A stretch of DNA of 64,000 nucleotides from Crossiella cryophila (GTDB lineage Bacteria; Actinomycetota; Actinomycetes; Mycobacteriales; Pseudonocardiaceae). The stretch lies in the NCBI RefSeq assembly GCF_014204915.1, contig NZ_JACHMH010000001.1:62001-126000 (forward strand), written 5' to 3'. Below, in pieces: positions 33,369 through 42,207 of this stretch (positions are counted from its first letter, which is position 1; the number at the start of each line of letters is the position of its first letter). Under the pieces are notes generated by a model. The model had not been told where the DNA came from, ran no database searches, and worked only from the letters and a program-made list of their open reading frames with translations. The translations under genes were made by a program, and so were the position numbers.

Positions 33369-36300
33369 GCCCCGTGCGCACCGAGCAGCAGCTGCGGGAC
33401 TGGCTGCTGCGCCGGGTCGCGGAGGCCACCGGCCGCGCGCCAGGTGAGATCGACGTGCACCAGCCGCTGGACAGCTACGGGCTGTCCTCCCGGGACGCGG
33501 TCGCGCTGTCCGGGCAGCTCGAAGAACACCTCGACCGCAGTCTTCCGGCGACGCTGGTCTGGGAGTACCCGACGATCGCCGGAATCAGCGCGGCCCTGCT
33601 CGGTGTGGCCGCGCCGAAGGCCGCTGACGCCGCCCCGCCCGCGGCGTCAGCGGCCCCACCCAGCGCCGAACCGATCGCGGTGGTCGGGCTCGGCTGCCGC
33701 CTGCCCGGCGGGGTGCACGGCCCGAAAGCCTTCTGGGACCTGCTTTCCGGCGGCCGGGAGGCCATTTCCGAGGTGCCGGAACAACGCTGGGCCGGGCACG
33801 CCGGTTCGCCGGAGGCGGCCGAGGTGCTGGCCCGCACCACCCGCTGGGGCGGCTACCTCAACGACATCACCGGTTTCGACGCCGACTTCTTCGGCATCAG
33901 CCCGCGCGAGGCCGCCGGGATGGACCCGCAGCAACGCCTGCTGCTGGAGGTGAGCTGGGAGGCCCTGGAACACGCGGGCATCGCGCCGGCCGGGCTGCGC
34001 GGCAGCCGGACCGGGGTGTTCGTCGGGATCAGCGGCAACGAGTACGGGCAGCTGGCGATCAGCGAGGCCGAGCGGATCGACGCCTGGAGCGGCACCGGCG
34101 CGGCGCTGAGCATCGCGGCCAACCGGCTCTCCTACGTGCTGGACCTGCGCGGACCCAGTGTCGCGGTGGACAGCGCCTGCTCATCCTCGCTGGTCGCGGT
34201 GCACCTGGCCATGCAGAGCCTGCGTGCGGGTGAGAGCGCGGTGGCGCTGGCCGGGGGCGTGAACCTGTTGCTGTCACCGGGAGTCACGGTCAACTTCGAC
34301 CAGATGGGCGTGACCTCGCCGGATGGCCGGTGCCGGGCCTTCGACGCGGCGGCCAACGGCATGGTGCGGGCCGAGGGCGCGGGCGTGGTGGTGCTCAAGC
34401 GACTCGCCGACGCCCGGCGGGACGGGGACCGGGTGCTCGCGGTGCTGCGCGGCTCCGCGGTCAACTCCGACGGCCGGTCCAACGGCATCACCGCGCCCAA
34501 TCCCGAGGCGCAGGAAGCCCTGTTGCGCACCGCCTATGCCAACGCTGGCATCGAACCGTCCGAAGTGGACTATGTGGAGGCGCACGGCACGGGTACGTTG
34601 CTCGGAGACCCGATCGAGGCAGGCGCCCTGGGTGCGGTGCTCGGCACGGGCCGGGATCCGGAGGCGCCGCTGCTGATCGGGTCGGTGAAGACCAACGTTG
34701 GCCACCTGGAGGCCGCGGCAGGCATCACCGGGCTGATCAAGGTGGTGCTCGCGCTGGCCAACGACGCCATCCCGGCCAGCCTGCACTTCACCGAGCCCAA
34801 CCCGCACATCCCGTTCGACCGGCTGGGCCTGGCGGTGGCCAGTGTTTCCCGGCCGTGGCCGCGTCAGGACCGCCCTGCCCGCGCCGGAGTCTCCGGCTTC
34901 GGTTTCGGCGGCACCAACGCGCATGTGATCGTCGAGGAGGTAGCCGCGACTGCCTCCGCTTCGACGGCGGAGGGGCCGGACGGCTACCTGTTGTCCGGCC
35001 CCTCTCCAGAACGCATCCGGGACACCGCGGGCAGCCTGGCCGAATGGCTGGTCACCGCGGAGGCCGATCTCGGCGCGGTGCGGCACGCGCTGCACCGCCG
35101 GTTCGCCGGACCCAGCCGGGCCCTGATCACCGCAGCGGACAAGGCAGAACTGCTTGCCGGACTGCGCACACTGGCTGCGGGCCGGGTCGCGCCGAACATC
35201 GCCGCCGGCCGCGGGGACCGGCTGGGCGCTGGCGTGGTGTGGGTGTTCTCCGGGCACGGCTCGCAGTGGGCGGGCATGGGCGCGGAACTCCTCGCCACCG
35301 AACCGGCCTTCGCCGACGCACTGTCCGAAGTGGACGAAATGGTGCAGGCCCTTGCCGGGTTCTCACCGAAGCGACTGCTGCTGGACCGGGCCGAGCTGGA
35401 CGGGTTCGCCGTGGTGCAGCCGACCTTGTTCGCGGTGCAGGTGGCCCTGGCCGAACTGTGGCGCTCCTACGGTGTGCGGCCGGACGCGGTGATCGGGCAT
35501 TCGGTGGGCGAGGTGGCGGCCGCCGTGGTGAGCGGCGCGTTGTCGCTGGCCGACGGGGTGCACGTGGTGACAGCCCGGTCCCGGCTGGCCGCTGCACTTG
35601 CCGAACCCGGGGTGATGGCGGTGCTGGAGCTGCGGGCCGAGGAGGTGGCCGCGGCAGCCGAAGGACTGTCCGATGTGGACATCGCGGTGCACAACGCGCC
35701 GGAGCAGACCGTGGTGGCCGGACCCTCGGATTCGGTGGCGCGGCTGGTCGAGCGAGTGGAGGCGGGTGGGCGGATGGCCCGGCTGGTCCGGGTGGACGTG
35801 GCCAGCCACTCCGCCAGGGTCGAACCGGTGCTGCCCGCACTGGCCGCCGAACTGCGTGGGTTGCGCGGCCGCAAACCGGAGATCCCCTTCTACAGCACGG
35901 TGTCCGAGCAGCCCGCCTTCGACGCCGGGTACTGGGTGGCCAACCTGCGCCGGCCGGTGCGCTTCGCCGACGCGGTGACCGCGGCGCTGGCCGACGGGTT
36001 CGGGGCGTTCCTGGAGATCGCGCCGCATCCGGTGCTGGCCCAGGCGATCACCGAGACCGCGCGGGCACACGAGTCCGAGCCGGTGGTGCTGGCCAGTCTG
36101 CGCCGGGACGAACCCGAGCGCGCGCAGCTGCGGCATGAGCTGGGCCGGTTGCGTCTGGCCGGACATCCGTTGCCGCGCACCAAGGGCGCGCTGGCCGAGC
36201 TGCCCACCACGCCCTGGCGGCACCAGCCGTACTGGGTGGCGCCGAGCCGCCGCCGCGGCGTGCTGCCCGCCGGGCACCCGTTCCTGGGCACCCACCTGGA

Positions 36301-39300
36301 GCTGCCCGAGGACGGTCGGCACCTGTGGTCGGCCGAGATCGGCCTGGACGCGTTGCCCTGGCTGACCGATCACCGGGTGGACGACGTGCCGGTGCTGCCC
36401 GGCGTGGCCTACGCGGAGATCGCGCTGTCCGCGGCGAGTGCCGCCTTCGGCCTGCCGGTCAGCCAGGTGCAGGCCAGTGACGTGGCCCTGCACCGGCCGC
36501 TCGTCCTGGGCGCGCGCACCGGACTGACCACCGTGCTCATCCCCGGCGGCGACCTGCGTGGCCTGGTGAACATCTACAGCCGGGCCGAGGACGACGCCTG
36601 GCTGCTGCACGCCACCGCCAAGGTCGCCGCCGCCGAGCCAGTGTCCACTGTGGACATAGATCCCTTCGACGGCTCGGATGTGCTTGCCGGGGAAGGCATC
36701 GAGCGGGCCGAGCTGTACCGGCGGCTGCGGGCGCTTGGCCAGCAGCACGGACCGGCCTTCGCCGGGGTCACCGAGGTGCACGCCACCGGCGACGGCACCG
36801 CGGCGGCCAGTGTGGTGCTGCCCGAACAGGCCCCGCCCAACCCGCGCTTCGCCGCACACCCCGCGGTGCTGGACTCCTGCCTGCAGGTGCTCGGCGCGGC
36901 CCTGCCCCCGGCCGCGGACAACGAGCTGCACCTGCCGATGGAGTTCGGCGCGATCCGGGTCTACGGCGAGGTCGGGCAGGGCGGGCTGTGCCAGGTCACG
37001 GTCTCCGGCGAGGACGGCGGCGTGCTGGCCGACGTGCGGCTCAGCGATCCGGACGGCAGGCTGGTGCTGGAGATCAACGGCGTGTTCGTGCGCCGGGTGC
37101 AGCGCACCGAACTGACCGTTCCGCTGGGTGAGCTGCTGCTGGAAACGGTGTGGCAGCGCGCTGATCCGCCGCCCGGACCGGTCGCGGAGACCAGCGGGAC
37201 CTGGCTGGTGATCGGCGAGGACGACCGGCTCACCTGCGACCTGACCGACGGCCTGCTCGCCGCCGGACGGCACCCGATCCTGCTGTCCACTGTGGACCTC
37301 ACCCCCGAGCTGCTGACCAGCGTGCTCGACCAGACCACACCGGCCGGGATCGTCTTGGTGCAGCCGGAACCGGACGGCCCCGAGGGCCTGGACGCGGCAC
37401 TGCGGCTGACCGTGGCCGCCTCCACCCTGGTCGGCGCGCTTGCCGACCGCGGGCTCACGCCCAGGTTGTGGCTGCTCGGCGTGGGTGGCGCGGATGTGGT
37501 GGGCGCGGAGCTGGTGCGCCCGGCCGCGGCCGCGTTGCGTGGGCTGGCCAGGGTGCTGACCTTCGAGCAACCAGCGCTGCGGGCGAGCTGGGTCGACGTC
37601 GATGACACCGCCGCGGTGACCGGGTTGCTGGCCGAACTGCTCGGCGGCGGCACCGAGGACGAGGTGGCCTGGCGCGGCGGGATCCGTTACGCGGCAAGGC
37701 TGCGCCGGGCCGTGCTGCCCGAACCGGGCGAGGCCCCGGTGGTGCGCTCCGGCGGCGCGTACGTGGTCACCGGCGGACTCGGCGGGCTGGGCCTGGTGCT
37801 GGCCCGCTGGCTGGTCGACCGCGGCGCGGGCAAGGTGGTGCTCAACGGCCGGTCCAACCCGAACTCGGCCGCCCAGCAGGTGATCGCCGAACTGCGGGCA
37901 GGCGGCGCGCTGGTCGAGGTGGTCGCCGGGGACATCGCCGATCCCGGGGTGGCGGAACGGATCGTGGCCACCGCCCAGGACGGCGCGAGCCTGCGCGGAG
38001 TGGTGCACGCGGCCGCGGTGCTCGACGACCGGGTGCTGGGCAGGCTGGACGCGGACAACGTGCGCCGGGTGTGGCGCCCCAAGGCTTATGGCGCCTGGCG
38101 GTTGCACGAGGCCACCGCCGGACTGCCACTGGACTGGTGGCTCGGCTTCTCCTCCGCGGCCGCCCTGCTCGGCTCCCCCGGCCAGGCCGCCTACGCCGCC
38201 GCGAACGCCTACCTGGACGCGATCACCGCCCGCCGCCGCGGCGAGGGCCAGCTCGCGGCCACCATCAACTGGGGCACCTGGGCCGAGGTCGGCCTGGCCG
38301 CGGACCGCGAGGTCGGCGCGGTCGCCCCCATCACCCCGGACCAGGGCCTGGCCGCGCTGGAGGCGGTGCTCGCCTCGGGCCGGGCGGCCACCGGCGTGCT
38401 GCGCCTGGACGTCCGGGCGCTGGCGGAGCTGTTCCCGGCCGCGGCCGAGTCACCGTTCTTCGCCGAACTCGTCCCGGCCGCACCCGCGGTCACCCCGGAC
38501 TGGCCCGGCGTCGACGCACTGTCCACAGTGGACCAAGCTGAGGCCCGCCGGATCGCCGGTGGCCAGTTGCGGGCCCGGATCGCCGGGCTGATGGGCTTCG
38601 CCGCCGAGGCATTGCCCGCCGACACCGCGCTGACCGGGCTGGGTCTGGATTCCCTGCTCGCGGTGCGGGTGAAGAACGCGGTGCAGCACGACTTCGGCCT
38701 GACCCTGGCCACCGCGGTGCTGTTGCGCGGGGCCAGCGTCGCCGAGCTGGAGAGCTGGCTGTTCACCGAACTCACCCTGGGCGCGCGGGAGTCCGGCCCG
38801 GCCAAACCGGTGCTGGTGCCGCCGAGGGACGCGGCCGAGCGGCTGGTCAGCGCGGTGTGGCAGGAGGTGCTGGTGCGGCCGGTCGGCGTCACCGAGACTT
38901 TCGAGGCCGCCGGCGGCACGCCGGTGCAGGCCGAGCGGATCGCCGCACTGCTGGCCGAGCGCAGTGGTCGCACGCTGCGGGTGGACGAGCTGTTCGGGGT
39001 GCCGACGGTGGAGGGCATGGCGCGCTGGGTGCGGGAGCGGGAGGTCGGCAGCGGGCAGTCCCCGCTGCGGGTGCTGCGCCGCGACGGCGGTCAGCCACCG
39101 CTGTTCTTCTTCCACCCGGCTGGCGGGGACACCGCGGTGTACCGGCAGCTGGTCGACCTGCTCGACGCCGATCAACCGGCGTATGGCCTGGACCGGGTCG
39201 ACCACGTGCGCGAACTGACGGAGAAGGCCGGGTGCTATCTGGATCACGTCCGGGCGGTTGCCCCGCACGGTCCGTATCGGTTGGCCGGGTGGTCGCTGGG

Positions 39301-39895
39301 TGGGTTCCTCGCGTACGAGGTCGCGCAACAACTCACGGCGGCCGGTGCCGAGGTGGAACTGGTGGCGATGATCGACTCGCTGAACCCGCTGCCGTTGCCA
39401 GCCGGCCTGGACGAGGTGCGGCTGGCCGAGCTTCGTTTCCGACGGTTCGCCGATTTCCTGGAGGCCAGTTATGGCAGGCGGATCGAGCTGCCGTACGACG
39501 TGCTGGCCAGGTTGGGCGATGAGGAGCAGATCGATCTGCTGATCGAGCAGATGACCACGCACGAGCTGGTCAACGTCGAGGTCAGCACGGCGATCCTGCA
39601 TCACCAGCGGACTTCGTTCCTGGATACCCGGGTGCTGGAGCGGTATCAGCCCGAGCTGTATGACGGGCGGGTGGTGCTGTACAGCGCAGCGGAGAAGACG
39701 CCTGGTGGGCTGAAGGATCCGCGGTTCGACCGGGATGACGCGCCGCTGGGGTGGGATGAGTTCTGCCCGGGGTTGGAGGTGGTCCGGGTGCCGGGCCACC
39801 ACCTGTCGGTGCTGGACCCGCCCAACGTCGAGACCATCGGCGCGCACCTCCGCGACCTACTCCGCTCCCTCGCCCCCACCCCGAACCACCCCTGA
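33365..39895 (+). CDS. Type I polyketide synthase ACP-KS-AT-DH-KR-ACP-(ACP-like)-TE, Pks13-like with a reducing module
   Basis: This 2176-residue enzyme receives an acyl chain from the coupled FAAL and extends it. Domain order: ACP (about 5-85, S42 in GLSSRDA); KS (about 98-520, C272 in DSACSSS, with EAHGTG and NVGHLE); AT (about 615-920, S713 in GHSVGE, specificity motif VASH 812-815, as in methylmalonyl-using Mas-type ATs); DH (about 980-1235, H1003 and D1170 in LDSCLQ); KR (about 1460-1650, GGLGGLG at 1470, LDD 1553-1555 indicating B-type, Y1610, N1614); ACP (S1763 in GLDSLL); a carrier-like domain with GGTP where GGxS is expected (1850-1853); TE (about 1915-2170, S1977 in GWSLGG, H2145/H2146). 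No ER is seen, so an unsaturated or polyene product would be expected if DH and KR act each cycle. Confidence 0.93.
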   Translation: MSPVRTEQQLRDWLLRRVAEATGRAPGEIDVHQPLDSYGLSSRDAVALSGQLEEHLDRSLPATLVWEYPTIAGISAALLGVAAPKAADAAPPAASAAPPSAEPIAVVGLGCRLPGGVHGPKAFWDLLSGGREAISEVPEQRWAGHAGSPEAAEVLARTTRWGGYLNDITGFDADFFGISPREAAGMDPQQRLLLEVSWEALEHAGIAPAGLRGSRTGVFVGISGNEYGQLAISEAERIDAWSGTGAALSIAANRLSYVLDLRGPSVAVDSACSSSLVAVHLAMQSLRAGESAVALAGGVNLLLSPGVTVNFDQMGVTSPDGRCRAFDAAANGMVRAEGAGVVVLKRLADARRDGDRVLAVLRGSAVNSDGRSNGITAPNPEAQEALLRTAYANAGIEPSEVDYVEAHGTGTLLGDPIEAGALGAVLGTGRDPEAPLLIGSVKTNVGHLEAAAGITGLIKVVLALANDAIPASLHFTEPNPHIPFDRLGLAVASVSRPWPRQDRPARAGVSGFGFGGTNAHVIVEEVAATASASTAEGPDGYLLSGPSPERIRDTAGSLAEWLVTAEADLGAVRHALHRRFAGPSRALITAADKAELLAGLRTLAAGRVAPNIAAGRGDRLGAGVVWVFSGHGSQWAGMGAELLATEPAFADALSEVDEMVQALAGFSPKRLLLDRAELDGFAVVQPTLFAVQVALAELWRSYGVRPDAVIGHSVGEVAAAVVSGALSLADGVHVVTARSRLAAALAEPGVMAVLELRAEEVAAAAEGLSDVDIAVHNAPEQTVVAGPSDSVARLVERVEAGGRMARLVRVDVASHSARVEPVLPALAAELRGLRGRKPEIPFYSTVSEQPAFDAGYWVANLRRPVRFADAVTAALADGFGAFLEIAPHPVLAQAITETARAHESEPVVLASLRRDEPERAQLRHELGRLRLAGHPLPRTKGALAELPTTPWRHQPYWVAPSRRRGVLPAGHPFLGTHLELPEDGRHLWSAEIGLDALPWLTDHRVDDVPVLPGVAYAEIALSAASAAFGLPVSQVQASDVALHRPLVLGARTGLTTVLIPGGDLRGLVNIYSRAEDDAWLLHATAKVAAAEPVSTVDIDPFDGSDVLAGEGIERAELYRRLRALGQQHGPAFAGVTEVHATGDGTAAASVVLPEQAPPNPRFAAHPAVLDSCLQVLGAALPPAADNELHLPMEFGAIRVYGEVGQGGLCQVTVSGEDGGVLADVRLSDPDGRLVLEINGVFVRRVQRTELTVPLGELLLETVWQRADPPPGPVAETSGTWLVIGEDDRLTCDLTDGLLAAGRHPILLSTVDLTPELLTSVLDQTTPAGIVLVQPEPDGPEGLDAALRLTVAASTLVGALADRGLTPRLWLLGVGGADVVGAELVRPAAAALRGLARVLTFEQPALRASWVDVDDTAAVTGLLAELLGGGTEDEVAWRGGIRYAARLRRAVLPEPGEAPVVRSGGAYVVTGGLGGLGLVLARWLVDRGAGKVVLNGRSNPNSAAQQVIAELRAGGALVEVVAGDIADPGVAERIVATAQDGASLRGVVHAAAVLDDRVLGRLDADNVRRVWRPKAYGAWRLHEATAGLPLDWWLGFSSAAALLGSPGQAAYAAANAYLDAITARRRGEGQLAATINWGTWAEVGLAADREVGAVAPITPDQGLAALEAVLASGRAATGVLRLDVRALAELFPAAAESPFFAELVPAAPAVTPDWPGVDALSTVDQAEARRIAGGQLRARIAGLMGFAAEALPADTALTGLGLDSLLAVRVKNAVQHDFGLTLATAVLLRGASVAELESWLFTELTLGARESGPAKPVLVPPRDAAERLVSAVWQEVLVRPVGVTETFEAAGGTPVQAERIAALLAERSGRTLRVDELFGVPTVEGMARWVREREVGSGQSPLRVLRRDGGQPPLFFFHPAGGDTAVYRQLVDLLDADQPAYGLDRVDHVRELTEKAGCYLDHVRAVAPHGPYRLAGWSLGGFLAYEVAQQLTAAGAEVELVAMIDSLNPLPLPAGLDEVRLAELRFRRFADFLEASYGRRIELPYDVLARLGDEEQIDLLIEQMTTHELVNVEVSTAILHHQRTSFLDTRVLERYQPELYDGRVVLYSAAEKTPGGLKDPRFDRDDAPLGWDEFCPGLEVVRVPGHHLSVLDPPNVETIGAHLRDLLRSLAPTPNHP

Positions 39896-39908
39896 ACCTC
39901 GAGTCCGC

Positions 39909-40217
39909 GTGTTGGCCGTTGTTGTACGGCGTGTTGGCCGTTCTCGTACGCCACGTTGGCCGTTGTGGGACGGGTTGTGGCAAGAGCCAAGATCAAAGGC
40001 GTCCGCGCCGGACGGGCAGACCTCAAAAGCCACCCCGGCTGCTCGTCCTCGGGCTTCACCCGCACGCAATCGCCCAAGGCGTACAACAACGGCCAACGTG
40101 GTGTCCCACAACGGCCAACACTGGGTACAACAACGGCCAACACGCGCGGAGGGGGTTCAAACCCGAACCCCTCGCCGGCGTGTTGGCCGTTGTTGTACGC
40201 CGTGTTGGCCGTTGTGG
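39909..40217. repeat. Intergenic repeat family, copy 2 (complete, uninterrupted)
   Basis: The 322-base gap between the PKS stop and the convergent MgtC stop is filled by repeats. It holds three TGTTGGCCGTT units (39909-39970), a central block (39991-40080, including GATCAAAGGCGTCC, AAAAGCCACCCC and GCAATCGCCCAAGGCGTACA), three inverse ACGGCCAACA units (40088-40143), and a terminal hairpin (ACGGCCAACACGCG ... GGCGTGTTGGCCGT, 40132-40190) followed by one more direct unit. The central block and terminal hairpin recur at 60281-60665. The hairpins can terminate transcription from both sides. Confidence 0.85.
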
Positions 40218-40922
40218 TCATAGTTCTGGGTCGGACTCCACCACTCTCCAGCTCACCGAGCTGATCCCGGGTTCCAGGCTCATCCGGCTGACCGCGGATT
40301 CCAGCTCCGTGCCTTGTTTGCCCTTGCCGGACAACCTCGCGGTGACCTCGACCTTGCCGGAGGCGCCCAGGTCCTCGCTTTCCAGGCCCTGCAACACGAA
40401 GCCCGCCGAGGTCACCGACTGGACGACCAGGGCTCGGATGTGGGCTTCCTCGGCGTCTCGGCAGACTGCCTTGAAGTCGTACAGGTAGCGGCGGTCTGTT
40501 TCGGATTGGGTTCGGTCCACCTTGCGGGCCAGGGAACGCAGGACGACGTTGGCCAGGACGATCGCCACCGCGCCCGCGGCGGCGATGGGGTACAGGCCCG
40601 CGCCGGAGAGGCAGCCGACGCCCGCGGCACCCCAGATGGTGGCCGCGGTGTTGATGCCGCGGAGGCTGACGCCGTCGCGGATGATCACGCCGGCGCCCAG
40701 GAAACCGATGCCGGAGACCACCTGGGCGGCGATGCGGGTTGGGCTGCCCTCGCCTGGGGTCAGGACGCTGAGCAGGACGAACAGCGCGGCGCCGGTGGCT
40801 ACCAGTGCGTTGGTGCGCAGGCCTGCCATCCTGGCCCGCCACTGGCGTTCCAGGCCGATCATCGAACCGAGTACCAGGGCCGAGCCCAGGCGGGCGCCGA
40901 CCTCCCACCACAGCAACGTCAT
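40218..40922 (-). CDS. MgtC/SapB family membrane protein
   Basis: A 234-residue protein. The N-terminal half has four to five membrane segments with the family motifs GSMIGLERQWR, AGLRTNALVATGAALF, QVVSGIGFLGAGVIIRDG and RGINTAATIWGAAGVG. The C-terminal soluble part looks like an ACT-type domain (VVQSVTSAGFVLQGLESED, VSWRVVE). MgtC proteins modulate P-type ATPases or phosphate and Mg2+ homeostasis. The ATG overlaps the stop of the ABC ATPase gene by four bases, so it is the last gene of that operon. Confidence 0.9.
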   Translation of the reverse strand: MTLLWWEVGARLGSALVLGSMIGLERQWRARMAGLRTNALVATGAALFVLLSVLTPGEGSPTRIAAQVVSGIGFLGAGVIIRDGVSLRGINTAATIWGAAGVGCLSGAGLYPIAAAGAVAIVLANVVLRSLARKVDRTQSETDRRYLYDFKAVCRDAEEAHIRALVVQSVTSAGFVLQGLESEDLGASGKVEVTARLSGKGKQGTELESAVSRMSLEPGISSVSWRVVESDPEL

Positions 40923-42184
40923 GACCGCTCCCCGTCCGCCAGCACCAGCTCGTGTGCGACCGCGTCGAAGTCGAACAGCTCGCCGTAGCGTCCCCAGTCC
41001 ACCGCCACGGCGAGTTGCCGCATCGCCTCCTGTTGGGTGAATCCGCGGCGCAGCAGATCCAGGAAGAAGGTCTGGCGGAGGCGGCCGGTGCGGCTGGTGC
41101 GCAGGGCGTGGGTGATCATGCCGATCAGCGGGGCGTTGGCCTCGGCGAGTTTGGCGAACTGGCGCTTGCTGTCCGGGATGTTGGCCTCGGCCCAGGCCTG
41201 GCCCTCCAGGGTCAGGTGCGCGCCCGCGCCCGCGACCTGGACCAGGCCGAGCATGCCCGCCGCGTCCACCAGTGGCATCAGGTCGTCGACCTCGAAGGAC
41301 AGCTTGGCGGCCAACTCGGGCAGTTCGGCCCGGCCGCCGCTGCCCGCGACCAGCTCGACCAGGCCGGCCAGTCCGCCGACGGTGGCCTCGGGAAGCGGGC
41401 GCATCAGCGGGGTGCGCGGGTCCGGCGCGGTGCGACCGGCCGCGGACCCGGTGAGGGCGGTGTAGATCTGGTCGACCACGGCCAGGAAGCCCGCGCCGCG
41501 CCGGTCCCTCGGCCTGCTCAGCGGCACGGTGATCTCCGCGGTGATCCGGCCCGGGTTCGCGCCCAGCACCAACACCCGGTCGGCCAGCAGCACCGCCTCC
41601 TCGATGTTGTGCGTCACCACGCAGATCGCCCTGGTCGGGAACTGCGCGCTGCCCCACAACGCCATCAGCTCGCCACGCAGGTTCTCCGCGGTGAGCACGT
41701 CCAGCGCGGAGAACGGCTCGTCCATGAGCAGCGCGTCCGGCTCCAGCACCAGCGCGCGGGCGAAGCCGACCCGCTGCCGCATGCCGCCGGAGAGTTCCTT
41801 CGGGTAGGCCCCGGCGAAACCGTCCAGGCCGATCAGGTCGATCATCTCCTCGGCCCGCCGCCGCCGTTCCGCCGGTGCGACGCCGCGGGCCTGCAGGCCG
41901 AGTTCGACGTTCTCCCGGACGGTCAGCCAGGGCAGCAACGCGAAGCTCTGGAACACCATGGCGGTGCCGGGGTTGGCCCCGCGCAGTTCCTCGCCGCGGT
42001 AGCTGACCCGGCCGCTGCTCGGCTCGACCAGTCCGGCGATGGTGCGCAGCAGGGTGGACTTGCCCGAACCGGACTTGCCCAGCAGCGCCACCACCTCGCC
42101 TGCGCGCAGTTCCAGGTTGATGTCGGCCAGCACGGGCAGGCCGGTGAAGTTCTTGGAGACGTGCTCCAGCGCCACGATGGTCAT
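40919..42184 (-). CDS. ABC transporter ATPase, nitrate/sulfonate/taurine type with C-terminal AAA-associated domain
   Basis: A 421-residue protein. Residues 1-250 are an ABC ATPase: Walker A LLGKSGSGKSTLL, Q-loop VFQSFALLPW, signature LSGGMRQRVGFARAL, Walker B LLMDEPFSALD and the H-loop VVTHNIEEA. Residues about 270-421 form the extra helical/winged domain (LAAKLSFEVDDLMPLVDAAGMLGL ... LRRGFTQQEAMRQL) found in some NitT/TauT-family ATPases. AAGGAG precedes the ATG. It partners the fused permease 23 bases upstream. No binding-protein gene is in the window, so the substrate is undefined. Confidence 0.9.
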   Translation of the reverse strand: MTIVALEHVSKNFTGLPVLADINLELRAGEVVALLGKSGSGKSTLLRTIAGLVEPSSGRVSYRGEELRGANPGTAMVFQSFALLPWLTVRENVELGLQARGVAPAERRRRAEEMIDLIGLDGFAGAYPKELSGGMRQRVGFARALVLEPDALLMDEPFSALDVLTAENLRGELMALWGSAQFPTRAICVVTHNIEEAVLLADRVLVLGANPGRITAEITVPLSRPRDRRGAGFLAVVDQIYTALTGSAAGRTAPDPRTPLMRPLPEATVGGLAGLVELVAGSGGRAELPELAAKLSFEVDDLMPLVDAAGMLGLVQVAGAGAHLTLEGQAWAEANIPDSKRQFAKLAEANAPLIGMITHALRTSRTGRLRQTFFLDLLRRGFTQQEAMRQLAVAVDWGRYGELFDFDAVAHELVLADGERS

Positions 42185-42207
42185 CTCGGTACTCCTTTTT
42201 CGCGTGC

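Noticed and set aside
35363-38107. 914-codon minus-strand frame across the PKS
   Set aside because: Composition is His/Gln/Arg/Gly-rich shadow; the plus strand carries continuous KS-AT-DH-KR motifs here.
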